64,000 bases of DNA from an uncultured Blautia sp. (GTDB taxonomy: Bacteria > Bacillota > Clostridia > Lachnospirales > Lachnospiraceae), in contig UQLX01000008.1 in the NCBI GenBank assembly GCA_900541985.1, forward strand, positions 1 to 64,000, given 5' to 3'. The first letter of the stretch is position 1. Every line of letters starts with the position of its first letter. Below are positions 16,528 through 23,363 of the stretch, in pieces. The position numbers and the translations under genes were made by a program. Under the pieces are notes generated by a model. The model did no database searches. It saw nothing but the letters and a program-made list of their open reading frames with translations, and was not told where the DNA came from.

Positions 16528-17618
16528 TCTGTCTCCTGTGCCGCTTCCAGATTCTCCAGTTCTGTATTTATGATTTCTTCCCATTCTTCCAGACTGCGTG
16601 CTCCACTGTACGTTTCGCCTGTAATATTTCCATTTTTATCTACAAAAAAGGTTTCCGGATAGGCCTGGATCGCAGAAAGTCTTCCATTCATGTATCCGGA
16701 ATCCGGCAGAAGGAATGGATATTCTGCTTTTGTCTTTTTCTGAAGCGTCTGTGCTTTTTTGAGACCTTCCTCATCCTTCTCATCTGCACTTCCCGCATCC
16801 ATCACGATACCGACAATCTGAACACCTTTTTCTTCCATTTTTTTATCCAGTTCTGCCAGATGAGGAATTTCATTGACACAGGGGCCGCACCAGGTGGCAA
16901 ATACGTTGACCATGGTAAGGTCTGCCTCCTGGAATATTTTTTCTGTGTATTCTTCTCCGTTGATATCCTCTGTGACAAAGCTTCCTGTAGGATCACCGGA
17001 TTTCATACTTTCGCTGTTATAAGAAACCATAGGCCTGATCTCGTATGTAATCTCTCCAAGTGCTTTTACCAGTTCCTCATCTGCCTTTTTCTCTGTGCTG
17101 AGATAATAGATATACTCTTCATCCTCACTGGTGCCGATCTTTTCATGCTCTGTGCATCCGGTGAGTTTATCCAGATCTTTTTCCAGTTCCTTCTGATAAA
17201 CACCAAGGCATCCTATTACGCCAAGGCTTTCCACCCATTCGGCAAATTCTGCAGTATCAGAACCAATCTCTGCCTCTCTCTGCTCCTCATTCATGGTTCT
17301 CCAGCTTACAAACCCATATTTCAGACTGTTTCCGTCAGCGGTAACCTCTGCGCCCGGAAGCATTGCGATCTCTTTCTTTTCCATTTTTTCCAGAAGCAGC
17401 TTAGGAAGTTCAAAAGAAAGTCCCATATCTGCATAGGAATAACTATCCTGCGCCATCAGAGCCAGATCCGACGGACGGATCTTTTTTTCTGAATCCTTCT
17501 CTTCTTTTTTTTCTTCTGCCGCCAGCACCGGAACAGCGCCTCCTGCTGCAGAGATTCCTCCAAATGCAAGCACACCTGCCATCATCCAGACAGATATTTT
17601 TTTATTCATTTTCCTCAT
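16524..17618 (-). CDS. TlpA-family thiol-disulfide reductase
   Basis: 364 residues with a signal peptide (AAGGAVPVLAAEEKK), a poorly conserved N-terminal domain of about 170 residues, and a C-terminal thioredoxin domain with FATWCGPCVNEIPHL (active site CGPC near residue 244), GIVMDAG and the cis-Pro region IQAYPETFFVDKNG. It acts outside the membrane as a disulfide reductase or isomerase. The N-terminal domain contains two further cysteines (GCLGVY, TGCTEH). AAAGGAG is 9 bases before the ATG and a good promoter overlaps the end of the upstream gene. First gene of the TlpA-CXXC-4Fe-4S operon. Confidence 0.9.
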   Translation of the reverse strand: MRKMNKKISVWMMAGVLAFGGISAAGGAVPVLAAEEKKEEKDSEKKIRPSDLALMAQDSYSYADMGLSFELPKLLLEKMEKKEIAMLPGAEVTADGNSLKYGFVSWRTMNEEQREAEIGSDTAEFAEWVESLGVIGCLGVYQKELEKDLDKLTGCTEHEKIGTSEDEEYIYYLSTEKKADEELVKALGEITYEIRPMVSYNSESMKSGDPTGSFVTEDINGEEYTEKIFQEADLTMVNVFATWCGPCVNEIPHLAELDKKMEEKGVQIVGIVMDAGSADEKDEEGLKKAQTLQKKTKAEYPFLLPDSGYMNGRLSAIQAYPETFFVDKNGNITGETYSGARSLEEWEEIINTELENLEAAQETE

Positions 17619-17652
17619 CCAGAATAACTCCTTTCATTACAAATCTATACCT

Positions 17653-18420
17653 TTATAGTACAAGAAAGAGAATGTTCTGTAAAGAAATTCTTTTGATCCG
17701 GTGACAACTTTTATCTGGAATGATGCCTTTTCTGACCGGAACCATTTTTTTCATATGATTCCCATGGTTTTGTTTTCTGTGGGCAGAATTTTTCCCTATT
17801 CCGGTATCCTCTGCTTTTTCCGTATCTTCTCCTTTATTTTCCAGTTTTTGAGCCCATTCGCGGATTTCCCTCATGGTCATTCCCCGGATATCCTCCGGTA
17901 AAATCTCCGGATCAAGTTCCTTTAATTCCAGATAAGCCCTGTATTTCCCATAAGAAAGCCCCAGATCATGCGCTTCACCTACCTCCTCCGAATGTGCATA
18001 ATAACAGTAGGAATTTTGATATCCATCCACGCAGTTCTGTACTGTAGGGAGGATTCTTCTGCACTGTGCGCTCTCCGGACCTATTACAGTAATGGTCACC
18101 ACCTCATTTTCCTCCAAAAGCTCTGCAATACCGTCATCCTTCATCACCTGCTCTACAGCCTCTTCATAATCCACAAACCACACGTCCAGCCTTTCTGCCA
18201 GCCGACTGCCGTCTTCGTTGCGTCCTTTTACAGATACTACCTTATCAAATCGGTTGATTCCCAGTTCCACAGAAGAATTGATATCAATGCTGATCTGTGC
18301 CGTAGGCGATAAACAGATCCAGGCTCCGCCTATGAGAAAAACAAAGCCGCAGGCAGCTGATGCAGCTGCATATTTCACATAAGGCCGGCGGGCGGACATA
18401 CGTTTTTGTCTTTTTTCCAA
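17653..18420 (-). CDS. RsgI-like anti-sigma-type membrane protein
   Basis: 255 residues: short basic cytosolic start, one membrane helix (residues about 16-37, AAASAACGFVFLIGGAWICL), then the extracellular segment characteristic of RsgI-type anti-sigma factors (AQISIDINSSVELGINRFDKVVSVKGRNEDG). The usual cytosolic RsgI N-terminal sigma-binding domain is missing or reduced to about 15 residues, and no sigma factor gene is adjacent. The C-terminal 60 residues are charged and low complexity. The start codon is TTG at 18418-18420 with CGGAG 6-7 bases upstream; an ATG seven codons later is possible. It lies 25 bases after the small Cys-rich gene and is probably co-transcribed with it. The TlpA promoter overlaps its 3' end. 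Confidence 0.7.
   Translation of the reverse strand: MEKRQKRMSARRPYVKYAAASAACGFVFLIGGAWICLSPTAQISIDINSSVELGINRFDKVVSVKGRNEDGSRLAERLDVWFVDYEEAVEQVMKDDGIAELLEENEVVTITVIGPESAQCRRILPTVQNCVDGYQNSYCYYAHSEEVGEAHDLGLSYGKYRAYLELKELDPEILPEDIRGMTMREIREWAQKLENKGEDTEKAEDTGIGKNSAHRKQNHGNHMKKMVPVRKGIIPDKSCHRIKRISLQNILFLVL
17655..17683 (-). promoter_or_regulatory. Promoter of the TlpA operon
   Basis: Minus strand TTTACA (17678-17683), 17-base spacer, TACTAT (17655-17660), about 40 bases before the TlpA ATG. It overlaps the last codons of the RsgI-like gene, so the redox operon can be transcribed on its own. Confidence 0.65.
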
Positions 18421-18445
18421 GAATTTCTCCGATTACTGCTCTGTA

Positions 18446-18715
18446 TTATCTTCTGTTTCCTCTGCGGCAGCCATGACCTCGTTCTGCATTTGCCTGTCTT
18501 TCCTCATGATGGTCGCAGATCCCGTATCTGCTTTCCTGTCCACAGATACATTCTCGGTCCTGTTCTTTATCCATACATTCAATTCTTTCTGAAGAACTGC
18601 AGTATCTGCCCATGCGTCCTCTTCCATGCCCGTGTCCTGCCGCCAGAACACCAACGGTACCAACAGATACCAGTAATACTCCTGTAATAAATGCTGCTGC
18701 TATTTTTTTCTTCAT
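18446..18715 (-). CDS. Small secreted Cys/His-rich protein
   Basis: 89 residues. Clear signal peptide (MKKKIAAAFITGVLLVSVGTVGVLAA), then a mature part rich in Gly, His, Arg and Cys: GHGHGRGRMGRYCSSSERIEC, ECICGQ, GICDHHEE and GHGCRRG. Six cysteines and a His cluster suggest metal binding or disulfides. GGAGG sits 8 bases before the ATG. It is followed at 25 bases by the RsgI-like gene. A second open frame over the same bases (18433-18663) has no signal peptide or ribosome site and was discarded. I do not recognise a named family. Confidence 0.7.
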   Translation of the reverse strand: MKKKIAAAFITGVLLVSVGTVGVLAAGHGHGRGRMGRYCSSSERIECMDKEQDRECICGQESRYGICDHHEERQANAERGHGCRRGNRR

Positions 18716-18843
18716 GATAAATTCCTCCATTCGTCTGATTGATTTTTCCTCTTTCACTGATAATACGATTCTCCGGCACAAATCCATTCATTTTTTATCC
18801 TTTATTTTTTTATCATTATAACGTATTTTATTTATTATTTTTA

Positions 18844-18894
18844 TTGAACTTTTGAACCTCTCATGCTATACTCGTTTTATGAAATTGAACTTTT
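18844..18894 (+). promoter_or_regulatory. Promoter and direct repeats before the XRE-AlaA gene
   Basis: TTGAAC (18844-18849), 17-base spacer, TATACT (18867-18872) preceded by TGC, i.e. an extended -10. The 11-mer ATTGAACTTTT occurs twice, at 18843-18853 over the -35 box and at 18884-18894 after the start site, 41 bases (four helical turns) apart. That spacing on one face of the helix suits a looping autorepressor, possibly the gene's own HTH domain (inference). Confidence 0.55.
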
Positions 18895-18924
18895 ATCTTG
18901 AAGCTCTTTTTTCAGGAGGAATTT

Positions 18925-20436
18925 ATGAACTTAAAGGAAATTTTTGCTGACAGGCTCCGCTCTGCAATGAAACAGCAGAATCTAAAGCAGATAGATCTTG
19001 TACGTGCGGCTGAAGCCAGTCAGGTAAAGCTGGGAAAAAGTCATGTAAGCCAGTATGTCAGCGGCAAAACGCTTCCCCGTCCGGATATTTTGAACTTTCT
19101 TGCCGAAACGCTGCACGCCGATCCGGAATGGCTTATGGGTAATACCGAATTAAAACAGATCCAAAAAGATGATCCTCAAAAAGCGGATCCTGAAATTGAA
19201 CTTATGGGAGGAACGAGAATGCGTAAATTTAAAAAGTCATCCAAGCTGGACAATGTATTATATGATGTCAGAGGCCCTGTTGTGGAAGAAGCCAACCGAA
19301 TGGAGGAAGTCGGCACCCATGTGTTGAAACTGAATATTGGAAATCCTGCTCCTTTTGGATTCCGGACTCCCGATGAAGTAATCTACGATATGCGTCAGCA
19401 GCTTACAGAATGTGAAGGTTATTCTGATGCAAAAGGACTTTTTTCCGCAAGAAAGGCCATCATGCAGTATGCCCAGCTGAAACACATTCCCAATGTTTCC
19501 ATTAGTGATATCTATACAGGCAATGGTGTCAGTGAACTGATCAACCTTTCCATGTCTGCACTTCTGGACAATGGTGATGAGATCCTGATCCCGTCACCGG
19601 ACTATCCACTGTGGACAGCCTGTGCCACACTGGCAGGAGGAAAAGCAGTTCATTATATCTGTGATGAGCAGTCTGAATGGTATCCGGATATGGATGATAT
19701 CGAGAAAAAAATCACTGATAAAACAAAGGCAATCGTAATCATCAATCCAAACAATCCTACCGGGGCGCTTTATCCAAGGGAGATTCTTCAGAAGATCGTA
19801 GACATTGCAAGACGTCATCAGCTGATTATTTTTTCAGATGAGATTTATGATCGTCTGGTCATGGATGGGGAAGAACATATTTCCATCGCTTCTCTTGCAC
19901 CGGATCTTTTCTGCGTTACCTTCAGCGGATTGTCCAAATCCCACATGATCGCAGGCTATCGCATCGGCTGGATGATCTTAAGCGGAAACAAAAACCATGT
20001 ACAGGATTATATTGAAGGAATCAACATGCTCTCCAACATGCGTCTCTGTTCCAATGTTCCCGCCCAGTCCATTGTCCAGACAGCGCTTGGCGGCCATCAG
20101 AGCGTAAACGATTATATTGTTCCCGGCGGAAGAATCTACGAACAGAGAGAGTTTATCTATAAGGCACTGACTGATATTCCGGGTATCACAGCGGTAAAGC
20201 CGAAAGCTGCTTTTTATATCTTCCCAAAGATCGATACGAAAAAGTTCAATATTACAAATGACGAACAGTTTGCCCTGGACCTTCTCCGGGAGAAAAAAAT
20301 ACTTCTGATCCATGGCGGCGGCTTTAACTGGAAAGAACCGGATCATTTCCGTGTGGTATATCTTCCCCGCATCGAGGTTCTTTCAAAAGCCGCAGGAAAG
20401 ATCGCTGATTTCCTGAGCACCTATCAGCAGAGCTGA
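18925..20436 (+). CDS. alaA: XRE helix-turn-helix / AlaA aminotransferase fusion
   Basis: 503 residues. Residues 1-80 are an XRE-type helix-turn-helix (RLRSAMKQQNLKQIDLVRAAEAS...GKTLPRPDILNFLAETLHADPEWLMG). Residues about 99-503 are a full class I aminotransferase closely matching AlaA glutamate-pyruvate transaminase, from KSSKLDNVLYDVRGPV on; the PLP lysine is in FSGLSKSHMIAGYR and the substrate Arg region in HFRVVYLPR. AlaA makes alanine from pyruvate and glutamate. The start at 18925 follows CAGGAGGAATTT. An in-frame ATG at 19219 starts exactly at the ordinary AlaA N-terminus and has its own GGGAGGA ribosome site 6 bases upstream, so a free 405-residue enzyme could be made as well. Stands alone between a promoter and a bidirectional terminator. 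Confidence 0.9.
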   Translation: MNLKEIFADRLRSAMKQQNLKQIDLVRAAEASQVKLGKSHVSQYVSGKTLPRPDILNFLAETLHADPEWLMGNTELKQIQKDDPQKADPEIELMGGTRMRKFKKSSKLDNVLYDVRGPVVEEANRMEEVGTHVLKLNIGNPAPFGFRTPDEVIYDMRQQLTECEGYSDAKGLFSARKAIMQYAQLKHIPNVSISDIYTGNGVSELINLSMSALLDNGDEILIPSPDYPLWTACATLAGGKAVHYICDEQSEWYPDMDDIEKKITDKTKAIVIINPNNPTGALYPREILQKIVDIARRHQLIIFSDEIYDRLVMDGEEHISIASLAPDLFCVTFSGLSKSHMIAGYRIGWMILSGNKNHVQDYIEGINMLSNMRLCSNVPAQSIVQTALGGHQSVNDYIVPGGRIYEQREFIYKALTDIPGITAVKPKAAFYIFPKIDTKKFNITNDEQFALDLLREKKILLIHGGGFNWKEPDHFRVVYLPRIEVLSKAAGKIADFLSTYQQS

Positions 20437-20446
20437 ATACATTTTC

Positions 20447-20481
20447 AAAAAGATCCGGCAGGATTTCCGCCGGATCTTTTT
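20447..20481. terminator. Bidirectional terminator
   Basis: A perfect 13-bp stem, AAAAAGATCCGGC (20447-20459) with GCCGGATCTTTTT (20469-20481), between the converging alaA fusion and ATPase genes; T runs on both strands. Confidence 0.85.
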
Positions 20482-20500
20482 CTGTCTGGAGCTCATACAA

Positions 20501-21985
20501 TCAGTCCAGAAGCTCTTTCACCGCTTCCGGAGTAAATACCACTTTCTGAATATGATCCACCTCAATCTGATAAAGAGCATTGGCTGCAAGATGCTCTGCT
20601 GCCTGTTCCAGGTCACGGATTCCGGAAGTATCGGAATATTTCCGGATCACTGCATCCAGAGCCTCTCCTTCAATGATACATTCATAATCCTTCAGCCCCA
20701 TTCTTTTCAGTACCTTAGGCAGTGCAAATTTTGAAAAGATTACCTTTTTTTCTTCCGGTGTGTAATCCGGGATCTCGATCACGGCAAATCGTGACATCAG
20801 CGGTGCACTGATCTGAGATTTGTCATTGGCAGTCGCAATAGGATAAACGCCTGATGTCGGAACCATGCACTCCATGTAATTATCTGTAAATCCCAGATTA
20901 TCCAGAAGTGTCAGCAGGACATCTGCCGGATTTCCATTCCCTTTTCCTGAAGCTGCTTTGTCAAGCTCATTAATAATAAACACAAGGTTCGATTCACCAG
21001 CCATAGAAAAAGCCTCTAAAATGATTCCCGGCTTAGCGTTGGCATAAACCCGGGAACTTCCGGTCAGCTGTTCCGGATCATTGATCGAGCTCATATCCAG
21101 TGTTGTCCAGGGCAGCTTGAGGATTTTTGCCACCGCATAGGCAATCTGAGATTTTCCCGTTCCTGCAGGACCTACCAGAAGAAGACCATACGCCGGAAGT
21201 GTATGAGTCCTGTTGATCTGAATGATCGTCTCAATTATCCTCTGTTTTACTTTTTCCATCCCGTAAAGTGTTTCATCCAGAATCTTTCTTGCCTCATCCG
21301 GATCGATAGATTCAAAATAATTATTTTTCCACTGGATGTTCATCATAATGGAAAGAGCTCTCTGTGCATGCCGCCGTTCCTCCTGAGAAACCTCAGCGGA
21401 GCGGGCAACTGCCAGATTTCTTCTTGCCCAGAGGCGGATATTATCCGGAAGCGTACGTCCCGCACAGGTCATAAAATCTGTAATGCTCTGGAGACTGGTA
21501 AGCTTCATATCGTCTCCATCCTCTATCTCATCCTCATCTGCAGGCAGTTCTGCCGGCGCACTGCTGGCAAAAAGCCTCTCGATCATATACTGAAGGAATC
21601 CGTCTTCTGCCGAAAGCTTTTTTCCTCCTCCAAAAGCAATTTCACGGATCCTGTAAACGCAGTATCCCTCTGCTCTGTTTTCTCCGGAAAGCCGCACATT
21701 GATCCGGTTTTCGCCCAGCCATCGGATCAGGCTTACAAAACGGGCATCCACCTTTAAAATGTCTGCGCTGACTGCCTCTTTTTCCTCTTTGAACTCGAAA
21801 GAAGTACGATGAACCGGATTGGTAAACACACCACAGGAATGGTGTGACCACTGACACTTCTGGTTATCCAGGATCAGAATCGGCTTTTCCGGCGAAGCCT
21901 TGTCCTCATCAGACCGAATCGTAGTGTAGGTACATTCTGGTGTTGTTCCCTTTTCCGGAGTGTGGTTAAAATCAAAAACTGGCAT
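20501..21985 (-). CDS. Lon-like AAA+ ATPase without protease domain
   Basis: 494 residues. The N-terminal 210 residues match nothing I can name. Residues about 225-470 are an AAA+ module of the Lon clade: EARKILDETLYGMEKVKQRI, Walker A LLLVGPAGTGKSQIA, Walker B region LVFIINELDKA followed by GNPADVLLTLLD, sensor-1 ATAND, Arg finger SRF, and sensor-2 SGIRDLEQAAEHLAA. In Lon the Walker B reads LLDEIDK; here the first acidic residue is Asn (INELDK) though the catalytic Glu remains. The Lon substrate domain and Ser-Lys protease domain are both absent. AGAGGAGG precedes the ATG. It is the last gene of an apparent topB-brnQ-ATPase operon (12 bases after brnQ). It might be a chaperone or remodeller working on an unknown partner. 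Confidence 0.75.
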   Translation of the reverse strand: MPVFDFNHTPEKGTTPECTYTTIRSDEDKASPEKPILILDNQKCQWSHHSCGVFTNPVHRTSFEFKEEKEAVSADILKVDARFVSLIRWLGENRINVRLSGENRAEGYCVYRIREIAFGGGKKLSAEDGFLQYMIERLFASSAPAELPADEDEIEDGDDMKLTSLQSITDFMTCAGRTLPDNIRLWARRNLAVARSAEVSQEERRHAQRALSIMMNIQWKNNYFESIDPDEARKILDETLYGMEKVKQRIIETIIQINRTHTLPAYGLLLVGPAGTGKSQIAYAVAKILKLPWTTLDMSSINDPEQLTGSSRVYANAKPGIILEAFSMAGESNLVFIINELDKAASGKGNGNPADVLLTLLDNLGFTDNYMECMVPTSGVYPIATANDKSQISAPLMSRFAVIEIPDYTPEEKKVIFSKFALPKVLKRMGLKDYECIIEGEALDAVIRKYSDTSGIRDLEQAAEHLAANALYQIEVDHIQKVVFTPEAVKELLD

Positions 21986-21997
21986 AAATTACCTCCT

Positions 21998-23332
21998 CTA
22001 TTGTTTTTCTCTTTTTATCAAATCTGTCAGTATTCCTGCCGCCGCCCCTGCCAGGGTAGGAAGCAGCCAGCCAAAGCCAGCCTCATATGCCGGAATCTTT
22101 CTTATAAGTAATGTAATCCCGGGCAGGATGATCCCGTGCTGATCCATCACCGTAAGAATACTGCTGATCCCGCAGAAAACTGCTGACCATGGGTAAATTC
22201 TCTGAAATCTGCCAATCCAGGGATGAAGCAAAGCCAAAAGGATCAGCAGGATTGCCATTGGATATATTGCATTTAATACAGGAACAGAAAATTTAAGAAT
22301 CTGATCCAGCCCTACATTTGCGATCACCATGGACACAAATGCAAAAATCAGAACCCATCCCATATATCCGGGTTTTGGAAATACCTCTGCAAAATACTTT
22401 CCGCAGCAGCTGAAAAGTCCCACACAGGTATTAAAGCAGGCGATCACAAAAATCACCGCAAGGATCATCGTTCCCATTCTTCCAAAAAGCACATCTGCCA
22501 TCGATACCAGCACTTCCGTTCCATTTGCGGCATCCGGACATACGATTCCGGAAAGCTTCCCCACATAGTTCAGCATGGCATAAACAACCAGAAGAAAAAT
22601 TCCCGCGATCCATCCGGCAGAAATGGTTTCTTTAATCACGGTCTTTTCTTTCTTTATTCCTTTTGCCTGAATATTCAGGGTCACGATCATGCCAAAATTC
22701 AGAGCAGCCAGCGTATCCATGGTCTGATAACCGTCCAGGAATCCCTGAACAGCAGCCCCCTGCTGATACAGACCGGACGGACTGGCGCCTGTGGGATCCA
22801 AAATGCCGTTTCCTCTTATGTTTTCTATGACACTGGTGCCAAAAAGTACAACGATCAGCAGCAAAAGAACTGGGGTCAGCCGTTTTCCCAGATATTCTGT
22901 CAGCTTCTCCGGATGCATGGCAACCACTGCCGCGAGGCTGAAAAAAACAAGGGAATACAAAAGCTGCGGCAAGGAAGCCGAAACACCTTCCGGCATAAAG
23001 GGCAGTACCGCCATGGAAAAGGAAGTACTGGCCGTCCTTGGAATTGCAAGACAGGGACCGATTGCCAGATACAGAAGAAGAATATATCCAAATGCAAATT
23101 TCGGATGTACTCTCGACGCCAGTTTTTCAAGCCCTCCTGAAACCGTTACGGCGATCACGCCCAGAACAGGAATGCCTACAGCACTGACCGCAAATCCAAG
23201 AAATGCGATCCATGCATGTGTTCCTGCCTGAGCTCCCAGAAACGGTGGAAAAATCAGATTTCCGGCACCAAAGAACATGGAAAACAACGTGATCCCCATT
23301 AAAACTTTATTTTTTAAATTGAATTTCTCCAT
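21998..23332 (-). CDS. brnQ: Branched-chain amino acid:cation symporter
   Basis: 444 residues, about 12 membrane segments, with the BrnQ start (LFSMFFGAGNLIFPPFLGAQAG) and GFAVSAVGIPVLGVIAVTVSGG. It imports leucine, isoleucine and valine with Na+ or H+. AAAGGAG is before the ATG, 31 bases after topB. No T-box or other leader fits in the short gap, so regulation must come from the upstream gene's promoter. Confidence 0.93.
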   Translation of the reverse strand: MEKFNLKNKVLMGITLFSMFFGAGNLIFPPFLGAQAGTHAWIAFLGFAVSAVGIPVLGVIAVTVSGGLEKLASRVHPKFAFGYILLLYLAIGPCLAIPRTASTSFSMAVLPFMPEGVSASLPQLLYSLVFFSLAAVVAMHPEKLTEYLGKRLTPVLLLLIVVLFGTSVIENIRGNGILDPTGASPSGLYQQGAAVQGFLDGYQTMDTLAALNFGMIVTLNIQAKGIKKEKTVIKETISAGWIAGIFLLVVYAMLNYVGKLSGIVCPDAANGTEVLVSMADVLFGRMGTMILAVIFVIACFNTCVGLFSCCGKYFAEVFPKPGYMGWVLIFAFVSMVIANVGLDQILKFSVPVLNAIYPMAILLILLALLHPWIGRFQRIYPWSAVFCGISSILTVMDQHGIILPGITLLIRKIPAYEAGFGWLLPTLAGAAAGILTDLIKREKQ

Positions 23333-23363
23333 TTTTGTTCTCCTTTAGAAGTTCCTTTCGAGC

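Noticed and set aside
18433..18663. Alternative frame over the small Cys-rich gene
   Set aside because: No ribosome site, no signal peptide; the other frame has both.
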